From: a virus
Virus record (IMG/VR): IMGVR_UViG_3300033553_000052
Location: 1-64,000 of that record
Length of the DNA stretch: 64,000 bases
Direction: 5' to 3' (one strand)
Within the stretch, counting starts at the first letter, position 1. Each line of letters starts with the position of its first letter. The translations under genes were made by a program, and so were the position numbers. This document shows, piece after piece, positions 31,517 through 38,447 of this stretch. The notes under the pieces were generated by a model, which did no database searches, was not told where the DNA came from, and worked only from the letters and a program-made list of their open reading frames with translations.

Positions 31517-32643
31517 CAGACACCTCAGTTACATTTGAGAACGCGGCGCTATCCGAAGCAATCAAACGTGTGAGTAGGGTAGCGCCAAAGAGTGGAGAGG
31601 CGTACGACAAGGCCGCTGGAATTATTATTGAGGTAAACCCAAGCTGGGACATGGTACTAATCAAGGCAACTAACCTTAGTATCTACTATTCCGAGTGGGT
31701 TGTTGCTACCGCAATTTCAGGCGTTGGTGCGAGCTGGAGAATCTCTACTGAGGTATTCACACAGATCACATCGAGGCTTCCTATCGGGTCCGGCAAGCAG
31801 GTCATACTTAGCGAGAAGGACAATAAGCTTCAGATCAAGTCCGGTGCCTTCAAGGCGTCCATCGGACTAATCAGGGCGGGCTACTACCCCGACTGGAATC
31901 AGTTTGATCCAGAAGGAACGGAGCCGGTCGAGGAGCTTGGCTCAAGGATTGAGCAGGTGGCATGGTGCGCAGTCAAGGGCATGTCACAGGACTCGCTTAG
32001 TGGTATCCGCTTTAACGGCAAAACACTGGTAGCCACCGACAAGTACAGATTGGTCTCGGTGCCATGTGTCGCGCCGCATATCGAAAAGGACGTGGTGATT
32101 CCGGCGTCAATTCTCGCGTCGCTCATTAGTCCGTCTGGCGCAACAAGGATCGGCCTGTCCGGCGATCAGATGTTTATCGTGCCGAATCAGTACACGCAAA
32201 TCAGGTGCCTCGTCTACGGGGGTGACTACCCGAGGGTCGAGGGTATCATGCACAGGGACCACCCTCAGTCCATTAAGATTGATCGTCTTCCCTTTGTTGA
32301 TGCAATGAATCGAGTTGCATCGGCGGACACTCGAAACAGAATGCCCGAACTCAGTATGTTCATCGGCAACGAGTCCATCGCACTATTCATGGAGGACTCG
32401 TCCGGCGGAGACAAGACCATTGATCAGATCGAATACGCAGGGCAGGCTGTACATGAGCGCTTCCGAGTGTTCATTACGCCTGGCTCACTGGTTGACGCGA
32501 TTACGGCCTCGCCTTCGGACTCGATCGAATTGTTCTACGATACGACAAACAAGATGAAGACACTTCGAATCGCTGGTGGCAACGGCTACGAGGCCTGGGT
32601 GATGCCGAGAAGTGGAATCCGACAGGTACAGGAAGAGGAATAG
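31513..32643 (+). CDS. DNA polymerase sliding clamp (beta subunit-like)
   Basis: 376 residues, the normal length for DnaN with three repeated clamp domains. Recognisable segments include the N-terminal FENAALSEAIKRVSRV, GIRFNGKTLVATDKYRL in domain 2 and GDYPRVEGIM before domain 3. The C-terminal end diverges (no MPMR motif) but keeps a 'VMPRS' strand in the same place. GTG start overlapping the exonuclease stop. The clamp tethers a polymerase to DNA; no polymerase gene is seen in this window, so it may serve one encoded elsewhere or the host enzyme. Confidence 0.85.
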   Translation: MTDTSVTFENAALSEAIKRVSRVAPKSGEAYDKAAGIIIEVNPSWDMVLIKATNLSIYYSEWVVATAISGVGASWRISTEVFTQITSRLPIGSGKQVILSEKDNKLQIKSGAFKASIGLIRAGYYPDWNQFDPEGTEPVEELGSRIEQVAWCAVKGMSQDSLSGIRFNGKTLVATDKYRLVSVPCVAPHIEKDVVIPASILASLISPSGATRIGLSGDQMFIVPNQYTQIRCLVYGGDYPRVEGIMHRDHPQSIKIDRLPFVDAMNRVASADTRNRMPELSMFIGNESIALFMEDSSGGDKTIDQIEYAGQAVHERFRVFITPGSLVDAITASPSDSIELFYDTTNKMKTLRIAGGNGYEAWVMPRSGIRQVQEEE

Positions 32644-32646
32644 GGA

Positions 32647-32997
32647 ATGAGTGAAAAGATCATCGGGACCTTTTATGTGTCAGGCCCAATGACTGGGATC
32701 GAAAAGTTTAATTTCCCGGCATTCGAGAAGGCGGCGGCGACACTCAGGGCACTGGGCTACGCCGTACGCAGTGCCCATGAAGTAAAGCATGACGAGCCGG
32801 AAGGCAAGGGTTCGCTAGCGTGGGAAGAGTACCTTCGCGGAGACCTAATTGCAATGCTGTCTCACTGTAACGTCGTCCTGGTCCTACCGGGATGGACGGA
32901 CAGTCGAGGCGCGAAACTCGAGGTTCATGTTGCCGAGGCTCTCGGTATGCCCATCTACACGCTAGACGACGAGGGAAACATAGAGAGGTTGAAGTAG
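32647..32997 (+). CDS. DUF4406 / nucleoside deoxyribosyltransferase-like protein
   Basis: 116 residues. FYVSGPMTGIEKFNFPAF matches the start of DUF4406, and LVLPGWTDSRGAKLEVHVAE is its hallmark end with the conserved Glu. The fold is that of nucleoside 2-deoxyribosyltransferases, which salvage or exchange bases; many phage copies have unproven substrates. It may also sense or cleave nucleotide signals. Between the clamp and a small membrane protein. Confidence 0.8.
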   Translation: MSEKIIGTFYVSGPMTGIEKFNFPAFEKAAATLRALGYAVRSAHEVKHDEPEGKGSLAWEEYLRGDLIAMLSHCNVVLVLPGWTDSRGAKLEVHVAEALGMPIYTLDDEGNIERLK

Positions 32998-32998
32998 C

Positions 32999-33241
32999 AT
33001 GAAAGACGAAGACATCGAACGTCAAGTAGAGGCGTGGCGCAAAGATATCGCCGAGGAGGAGGACCTGAATAAGTACATCAAGGAACTCAAGAAGGGTCTC
33101 ACGTGGAAGATGCGAGTTACGATGCTTCTTAACGTCGTGGCTACGGTCGTTATCTTTACTGTGCTGTTCTCGATTGTCGGGCTCTTTGCATGGCTCCTAA
33201 TCAAACTCCTACTTGCGGCCATTGCGAGCGTTGGCTCGTGA
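32999..33241 (+). CDS. Small membrane protein with cytoplasmic coiled coil
   Basis: 80 residues. A charged N-terminal helix (RQVEAWRKDIAEEEDLNKYI) is followed by one long or two tightly packed membrane helices (LLNVVATVVIFTVLF, GLFAWLLIKLLLAAI). Its stop overlaps the resolvase start. Function unknown. Confidence 0.6.
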   Translation: MKDEDIERQVEAWRKDIAEEEDLNKYIKELKKGLTWKMRVTMLLNVVATVVIFTVLFSIVGLFAWLLIKLLLAAIASVGS

Positions 33242-33780
33242 CAACCCCACTAGAACAGTGGTTCGTCTTTGATGTGAACCCTTACCCTTGGAAGGTTCCG
33301 CCCATTACGGCGGGTCGCAAGGGTAAGGGAGTGTTCCCGATTGTAGGCAGAGATGCCGGCCTTCACTCCTACAAGGAGGCGATCAAGGAACAACTCACAC
33401 GCATGCCGCACTGGAAAGTTGAAGGACCTGTCATTCTTCATTTGTGGTTCTATCGCAACGTCCCGACATACAAGACGCGCGCTGGGCGGCTAGCAAAGAA
33501 GCACGATGCCGACACAACGAACCTCCAGAAGGCAGCAGAGGATGCACTGCAGGGCTTCTTGTTCGACAACGACAGGGACGTTGTTCTTGTCATGTCGCAT
33601 CGTGTGGAGCAGTCAGGTGAGACCACTGGAATGCTAGTCGCCTGCGTTAAGCCATACGAGGGTAACGGCGTTCTATTCCCCGATGAAGTGCAGTCACAGA
33701 TTGATGAAATGAAAGCGAGATACGACTTCCCGCCGGACGACAGAAGTATCGAAAGCGACCCCGAAGACATCCCCTTCTAA
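33238..33780 (+). CDS. RusA-like Holliday junction resolvase with SSB-type tail
   Basis: 180 residues from the GTG at 33238, which overlaps the upstream stop by four bases; an ATG at 33190 would also be in frame. KKHDADTTNLQKAAEDALQG followed by FDNDRDV contains the acidic residues of RusA nucleases (D-x-D...N-x-x-K...D...D-x-D). It would cut four-way junctions during recombination or before packaging. The tail ESDPEDIPF is strikingly like the SSB C-terminal tip, not a RusA feature, and may compete for or recruit SSB-binding partners. Confidence 0.8.
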   Translation: MTTPLEQWFVFDVNPYPWKVPPITAGRKGKGVFPIVGRDAGLHSYKEAIKEQLTRMPHWKVEGPVILHLWFYRNVPTYKTRAGRLAKKHDADTTNLQKAAEDALQGFLFDNDRDVVLVMSHRVEQSGETTGMLVACVKPYEGNGVLFPDEVQSQIDEMKARYDFPPDDRSIESDPEDIPF

Positions 33781-33794
33781 TCATTGGAATAGCC

Positions 33795-34517
33795 TTGACA
33801 ACTCACGCTCTAATCTGGCACGGCGATGGCGTCGAGCTTAGCAAGAAGCTTAAGCCCGGCACCATCCAGTCTGTTATTACAGATCCTCCGTTCGGCGTTG
33901 ACAACCTCTCAAATATGGCGACCACCGCCGTGGGCAAGGAGTACGCCCGCAAGATTGCGAATGACGAATCGCCAGAACTGGCAATGGAGATCTTCACTAA
34001 GGTGATGGCGGCGCTGATTCCATCCATGAAGGACGAGTCGGACATTTACATCTTCACGGCCCATCAAGTGCTTGAAGAGTGGCTCGCATTCACCAGGGAA
34101 CTTCTCGAGCCGTACGGGTTCCGTCGCAAGGCCATACTGGTGTGGGAGAAGGACGGGCCTGGAATGGGCGACCTCAATACCTGGGGAATGGGTTGCGAGT
34201 TCATCCTTTACTACAAGCGTGGCAACCGGGAACGTGGTGCGGCAAGGCGCAACAACGTTCTTCACATCTCACAGTTGCGACCTAACGAGTTGATTCACCC
34301 GCACGAGAAGCCACAACAACTCCTCGAGTTACTGATCAAGCACTCGGTTAGCAAGGGAGACTGGATCGTTGATCCGTTCGCCGGCTCTGGAAGCCTTGTT
34401 AGGGCGGCGCGTGGCCTAGGCGTTAACAGCATTGGCATGGAGCTTGACGAAAAGAACTACACGCTCGCACTAAAGAAGCTCGAAGAAGGCGAGGGCGCAG
34501 GGTTCGACTTCGGCTAG
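33795..34517 (+). CDS. Beta-class DNA N6-adenine or N4-cytosine methyltransferase
   Basis: 240 residues, TTG start. The catalytic motif IV is TDPPFG near residue 30 and the cofactor motif I is DPFAGSG near 195; this order (IV before I) defines the beta class. No nuclease or specificity gene is adjacent, so it is an orphan enzyme, likely marking phage DNA against host restriction or for regulation. Base specificity cannot be told: DPPF fits both. Confidence 0.85.
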   Translation: MTTHALIWHGDGVELSKKLKPGTIQSVITDPPFGVDNLSNMATTAVGKEYARKIANDESPELAMEIFTKVMAALIPSMKDESDIYIFTAHQVLEEWLAFTRELLEPYGFRRKAILVWEKDGPGMGDLNTWGMGCEFILYYKRGNRERGAARRNNVLHISQLRPNELIHPHEKPQQLLELLIKHSVSKGDWIVDPFAGSGSLVRAARGLGVNSIGMELDEKNYTLALKKLEEGEGAGFDFG

Positions 34518-34623
34518 GAAATAAACTGGCGAGAGTCACTTGCAAATTGGTGCGCGGTGCGGCATGATAGGGCGTAGCATTACGGTGCCAGCATGTCAAC
34601 CCACGTCACAAGGAGCGTTACGA

Positions 34624-35144
34624 ATGTCAGAGGCAAGAGAAGTCCGGCCTGTAATCTTTGGTCAAACCGGAAGAGTGAGGACGGACTTCCGGCCACTTAA
34701 CGATCCGACAGTGGAGGAAGAGAAGCCCCTCCCAAAAGACGCACAGACTGGCTTGACCTCGCGGCCTGCGCAGGAACCGCCCCAAAGCGAAGGGGCAAAG
34801 AAGATGAAGTCCAAGACCCCTTCTTCATCGACAAGTTCGGCGGAGGCCACGCCGGAAAGCTCCAGTGCTTCTCTTGTCCCGTCGTTGCTGAGTGTGAAGA
34901 ATACAGAAGAAGTCGAGGAATCAGCCACGGACTCTGGGGCGGACGAAACGAAGCCGACCGAGGAGAAGAGCTGGACGACGACGGTTCCGGAGGATCAACT
35001 TCTTCCGACGCCGGGTCCGCCGACTCCGACGATTCCAAAGCTCCCCTTCTAGTAGACGAAAAGATAGACTCGTGGGTAGACTATCTTGACGACATAGAAG
35101 AACCAGACGACCCAGCCGCATTTGAGATAGACGAAGAAGATTAA
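34624..35144 (+). CDS. WhiB-like iron-sulphur regulator read by -1 frameshift
   Basis: The ATG at 34624 (AAGGAG upstream) opens a frame that gives 38 residues up to CCCAAAA (34731-34737). Slipping back one base there continues into RRTDWLDLAACAG, then LQCFSCPVVAECEEY and GISHGLWGGR, the WhiB signature: one Cys, then C-x2-C-x5-C, then the G-W-G-G turn. Four cysteines hold a 4Fe-4S cluster. An acidic tail follows, about 173 residues in all. The WhiB frame has a TAA just upstream and no start codon, so it cannot be made alone. Without slippage, ribosomes make a 142-residue low-complexity product ending at 35052. WhiB proteins bind the host primary sigma factor. Confidence 0.75.
34731..34737 (+). 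other. Slippery heptamer for -1 frameshifting
   Basis: C-CCA-AAA in the zero frame, the X-XXY-YYZ form. A hairpin GCGG...CCGC with inner CTG/CAG begins about 24 bases downstream (34761-34780), further than usual for a stimulator. Confidence 0.6.
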
Positions 35145-35153
35145 GGAAACCAA

Positions 35154-36317
35154 GTGCATCCAAAGACAATCTCGGCGTCGGCGCTAAATACAGCCGACAT
35201 GTGCCTTGCCAGGTACCAAGCAGAGAACATTCTGTTTACGCCAACCAACGCGGACAAGTCTGCCGCTAACGTTGGAACAGCCTGCCACGCGGCGCTGGAG
35301 AACTACGTCCGTATTGTCTATATGGAGAGGGCACAGAAGCCATCGTTTGATCTTCTCGGAACGCTGTACGATGTGGCGTTCAAGAAGACCTTCGACACGG
35401 TGGAAGCAAGCGGCCCGCTCTTTGATGACGGCTTCGACCTACTCAAGCGCTGGTTCCTTCGCACCGACTTGAGCGATGTCACCGTTGTCTCGGTTGAGAA
35501 GAAGACGCGGTTCCCTATTCCGACTAGCCAGGGCGACATTCCCTTTACCTACATCGTTGACAGGGTTGACCTGATTCAAGAGGGAGACCGAAAGATTCTC
35601 CGGATCGTTGACTACAAGACCATTCGGGCCTTCTTGTCACACGATGATGTGCGCGAGAAGCTTCAGGCTCGTGTATATGACTTGATGATGCGTATTGAGT
35701 GGAAGGGTCAGGGCATTGACGAGTTCCAAGTCGTGTTCGATCTGCTTCGACACGAGCAGGTTGGTGTTATCTTCAGTGCCGAAGAAGCAAAGGAAGCCTA
35801 CTACGGAATCATCGCAAGGGCAGAACGTATCCTTGCCACGCCAGACGAGAACCCACCAGAGACGCTAAACCCGGAGTGCCCGTACTGTGTTCGCAAGACA
35901 CAGTGCCGAGCGCTAAGGAAGAATATTCAGGGCGGCGGTCTATTCTCAATCCCCGACATCGACGCGGCAGTTGGCATGCGGCACGAACTTGACAGCCAGT
36001 CAAAGGGCCTCAAGTCAGCCATGGAGGAACTGGACTCGTACATCATCGAGTACTCGAAGCAGAACGACGCGCTGACGTTCACCACAGATGACGACCATCG
36101 GGTGACGATCTCCGCTCGCAAGACCAGGGACGTCAACAACACAACAGCCGCCTCGATACTTGGCCCCGAACTGATGAAGCGTTATGGCAAGATCGGAGTC
36201 GGGGACATTGACCAGATCATTAGGGATGAACTTGTTGACGCCGAGACTGCGGAGAAGTTACGCAAGGCAATCGGCTTCAAGCTGAGCGCCCCATCAATTA
36301 AGATCACAAAGAAATGA
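35154..36317 (+). CDS. Cas4/RecB-like PD-(D/E)XK nuclease with Fe-S cysteines
   Basis: 387 residues, GTG start behind AAGGAAACCAA. Core motifs: the Asp in DRVDLIQEGD and the DYKT lysine motif, with a Gln-x-x-x-Tyr type motif in LQARVYDLM. One Cys near residue 17 (DMCLARY) and CPYCVRKTQC near 245 form the four-cysteine iron-sulphur site of Cas4/AddB-type nucleases. The C-terminal 130 residues are extra, partly helical. Likely a single-strand exonuclease for recombination. No CRISPR genes are present, so a phage recombination role is preferred. Confidence 0.85.
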   Translation: MHPKTISASALNTADMCLARYQAENILFTPTNADKSAANVGTACHAALENYVRIVYMERAQKPSFDLLGTLYDVAFKKTFDTVEASGPLFDDGFDLLKRWFLRTDLSDVTVVSVEKKTRFPIPTSQGDIPFTYIVDRVDLIQEGDRKILRIVDYKTIRAFLSHDDVREKLQARVYDLMMRIEWKGQGIDEFQVVFDLLRHEQVGVIFSAEEAKEAYYGIIARAERILATPDENPPETLNPECPYCVRKTQCRALRKNIQGGGLFSIPDIDAAVGMRHELDSQSKGLKSAMEELDSYIIEYSKQNDALTFTTDDDHRVTISARKTRDVNNTTAASILGPELMKRYGKIGVGDIDQIIRDELVDAETAEKLRKAIGFKLSAPSIKITKK

Positions 36318-36476
36318 CAATGTTGGTCACGGTATGGCCCGGCAATGGCTGGGGGAATCTCGATTCTAACGGCCCTTTATTGTTGGGGTGGCTGGTTGCA
36401 CCTATCCGGGTCCAGAATCTAGCCAGCGCGGCGCTGGTGGCCAGCCGCAGGCAACACACGAGGGAAGGGTAGCGCC
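36318..36476 (+). other. Hairpin-rich spacer
   Basis: GGCTGG (about 36391) can pair with CCAGCC (about 36450), enclosing CCAGCG/CGCTGG. Probably a terminator for the nuclease operon. A TTGTTG-N17-TATCCG pair is too weak to call a promoter. Confidence 0.4.
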
Positions 36477-36659
36477 ATGGAACGTGTCACATGTCCGACG
36501 TGCGGCAAACTGGTAACGGCAATGAGGCTTGAACTTAACGACGTTACCGGAAGTGTCACCTACTCATGTGGTGATGTCTACACATTCGACGCAACAAGTC
36601 CCCCGAGGATGAAGAACAACAAGACACCAAAGAAGAGTCACGACATACGGATATACTAG
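36477..36659 (+). CDS. Small zinc-ribbon protein, last rightward gene
   Basis: 60 residues behind GAGGGAAGGGTAGCGCC. VTCPTCGKLV is a CXXC knuckle; a single further cysteine (YSCGDVY) means the zinc site may need a histidine or a second chain. Basic C-terminus. It sits just before the bidirectional terminator. Function unknown. Confidence 0.6.
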   Translation: MERVTCPTCGKLVTAMRLELNDVTGSVTYSCGDVYTFDATSPPRMKNNKTPKKSHDIRIY

Positions 36660-36660
36660 A

Positions 36661-36705
36661 AGAGCAAAAGGCGCGACCCAATCCAACGGGCCGCGCCTTT
36701 TCTCT
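36661..36705. terminator. Bidirectional terminator between early and virion genes
   Basis: AGAG.AAAAGGCGCG pairs with CGCGCCTTTT.TCT. The stem carries an A-run on one side and a T-run on the other, so it works for both converging transcripts. Confidence 0.9.
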
Positions 36706-36707
36706 GT

Positions 36708-37106
36708 CTACTGCATTTCCACAAGTGGTGGCGGAGGTGCAACTGTTACTCCAAGCTTTTCTAACTGCTCTACGAGCATCCTGTCATACTCAAGGTGGGC
36801 GTAGATCTGGTGATTGTAAAGCTCCATCTGATCTCCGCGCTTGTTCTCGATGAGCTCAAGATCGGACACCCTGTTGCGCATGTGTTCGAGATTAAGGTTA
36901 AGCCTTTTGTTTTCATCTTCGAGCCGCTGAACTATTCCTCCGGCAGCCTGACTGATGATATTTGTAGCCTCGGCGCTCAACTTCCTTCTGTTCACCATGG
37001 CTGTAATGATGGCAACAATCACTGCCGTGATGCCAGATGAGCTGATAAGTAAGATGAGCGTACTGATGTTATTCTGCGACTCCGCTATAGCCGAGTTCGC
37101 CGCCAT
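36708..37106 (-). CDS. Membrane protein with coiled coil, possible holin partner
   Basis: 132 residues from the ATG at 37106 (37115 and a TTG at 37127 are alternatives). One strong membrane helix (STLILLISSSGITAVIVAII) followed by a long coiled coil (RLEDENKRLNLNLEHMRNRV) and a proline-rich tail. Last gene of the lysis/structural transcript. A role in lysis timing or as a spanin-like protein is inference. Confidence 0.55.
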   Translation of the reverse strand: MAANSAIAESQNNISTLILLISSSGITAVIVAIITAMVNRRKLSAEATNIISQAAGGIVQRLEDENKRLNLNLEHMRNRVSDLELIENKRGDQMELYNHQIYAHLEYDRMLVEQLEKLGVTVAPPPPLVEMQ

Positions 37107-37130
37107 GATTACCATTGGCAATAGCACGCT

Positions 37131-37565
37131 CTACTCACCAATCCTTTCGGTTATATTACCGCCGCGCTTTATTACAGCCCTGACTACTACTTCGATTCTT
37201 ACCCACTGTATTAGGCACGCAACCCCAAGCATGGTAAAAAGAAAGGCTATTGGGAAATACGATTCATGGGCAAGTATCAACATTATAGCAGCGTTTGTCC
37301 AGCACAGCGCCGATAGGGTAATGAGCCCAACTTGTTCAAGGAGTAGGCCGGTACTTCTTTTTTCCATCCTCACGCCCACTAAGGTCAGGATGGAACCAAG
37401 TGCGAATGCAACTCCCCATGGGATATTAAACCAGGTAGGAATGTTCTCGCTTATCTCTTTCGGCCACAAGACGCCGAACACAGATGCACCGCCAACAACG
37501 ACAGAGCCAAGCATGGCGATCACCTCGAACGGGTGCCTACCAGAGTTAACTACTCTTGGCTCCAT
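37131..37565 (-). CDS. Four-helix membrane protein, lysis cassette
   Basis: 144 residues with about four hydrophobic segments (IAMLGSVVVGGASVFGVLW, WGVAFALGSILTLVGV, TLSALCWTNAAIMLIL, IAFLFTMLGVACLIQWV). Overlaps the previous gene by 16 bases. It looks like a relative of the next upstream four-helix protein; such pairs are common beside actinophage lysins. Function unproven. Confidence 0.6.
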   Translation of the reverse strand: MEPRVVNSGRHPFEVIAMLGSVVVGGASVFGVLWPKEISENIPTWFNIPWGVAFALGSILTLVGVRMEKRSTGLLLEQVGLITLSALCWTNAAIMLILAHESYFPIAFLFTMLGVACLIQWVRIEVVVRAVIKRGGNITERIGE

Positions 37566-37990
37566 TTCTGCTCCTGCGTGTCTGACTCCCGATACGCCAC
37601 ACCGAGTAGTGCGAATAGTACGGACAGTGCGATGTAGGTAAATATCGCCGTGAGTGCAGTCGCTTCGTTAATGACAGCGCCAATCATAAAGCAGATGGCA
37701 AAGAACGCAGACCACGCTGACGACAAGAACATTCCAATGACGACCAGCTGAAGTCTTCCAGATATCGAGCCAACGATAGATAAAGTTCCGGCGACGGCAA
37801 TAACGATGCCCCATGTTGCCGGAGAGCCAGGCACCCTAAGTGCGACTTCGAGCGAGTTTCCCGACCAGCGGGTAGTCCCTCCGGCAATAATAAAGGTGCC
37901 CTGGACGATACCGTAAACGGCGAGCACTCGAACAAACGACTGCACTATCCATTGCGATAGCCTTGGGTAAAGCCTGAGCTCCTTCTGCAT
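37550..37990 (-). CDS. Four-helix membrane protein, lysis cassette
   Basis: 146 residues with about four hydrophobic segments (VLAVYGIVQGTFIIAGG, WGIVIAVAGTLSIVGSI, LVVIGMFLSSAWSAFFAIC, LTAIFTYIALSVLFALLGV). Similar size and topology to its neighbour at 37131. Possibly a holin or antiholin component. Confidence 0.6.
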   Translation of the reverse strand: MQKELRLYPRLSQWIVQSFVRVLAVYGIVQGTFIIAGGTTRWSGNSLEVALRVPGSPATWGIVIAVAGTLSIVGSISGRLQLVVIGMFLSSAWSAFFAICFMIGAVINEATALTAIFTYIALSVLFALLGVAYRESDTQEQKWSQE

Positions 37991-38027
37991 GAGACGGATT
38001 TCCTGTCCTTGTGAGTTAGGGGATTAC

Positions 38028-38327
38028 CTACGGAGTGTTCGGAAGCGGGCTGGTGGCGTTCTCAATCATAGGAGCAACGCCGGTGGGCTTCCACAGCGTC
38101 TCGTATGCGAACGTACTCACTGTGATAACCAGGATGACGTCCTGATACCAGTTGCCAGTGAAGCCGTTGGTGCCCATGATGGTAACGAGGGCGACCACGA
38201 TAGAGATCAGCACGCTGATGAGAATGCGAAGCCAGCGAGAGAACCTCGGCTGGTTAATGAGGGCCGTAATGGCTGGCGCAAAGAGCGAACCAGTCAACAC
38301 AAGGATAACAAACTCGGACGATTCCAT
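38028..38327 (-). CDS. Probable holin
   Basis: 99 residues behind AGGAGGAACAAG. Two or three membrane segments (FVILVLTGSLFAPAITALI, ILISVLISIVVALVTIM, VILVITVSTFAYE) with a short charged loop and polar tail, matching phage holins in size. Located directly after the endolysin gene. It should form membrane holes that release the lysin. Confidence 0.7.
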   Translation of the reverse strand: MESSEFVILVLTGSLFAPAITALINQPRFSRWLRILISVLISIVVALVTIMGTNGFTGNWYQDVILVITVSTFAYETLWKPTGVAPMIENATSPLPNTP

Positions 38328-38374
38328 CTTGTTCCTCCTAGAACTTTCTTGTTGTTGTTGTTCAAGGTAACAAT

Positions 38375-38431
38375 CTACCAGCGCCAGCCATGGGTGGCAA
38401 GCCGCCCATTATGCAACAATGGCGCTGGTAG
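38375..38431. terminator. Terminator between lysin and holin genes
   Basis: CTACCAGCGCCA (38375-38386) and TGGCGCTGGTAG (38420-38431) form a 12-pair stem, with a second internal hairpin (ATGGG.GGC/GCC.CCCAT). It would reduce holin transcription relative to lysin. Confidence 0.75.
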
Positions 38432-38447
38432 ACTGTCGCCTTATGGA

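Noticed and set aside
34558-34600. Promoter upstream of the WhiB gene (TTGCAA with TAGGGC)
   Set aside because: Spacing is 22 bases, or 15 with an alternative -35; too far from the 17 seen elsewhere.
34737-35052. Zero-frame continuation ending KLPF as a functional SSB-like tail
   Set aside because: It overlaps the WhiB frame, is low-complexity, and looks like an out-of-frame reading; the ending is probably coincidental.
35154-36317. Cas4-like nuclease as evidence of a CRISPR system
   Set aside because: No repeat-spacer array and no other cas gene was seen; phage recombination nucleases share this architecture.
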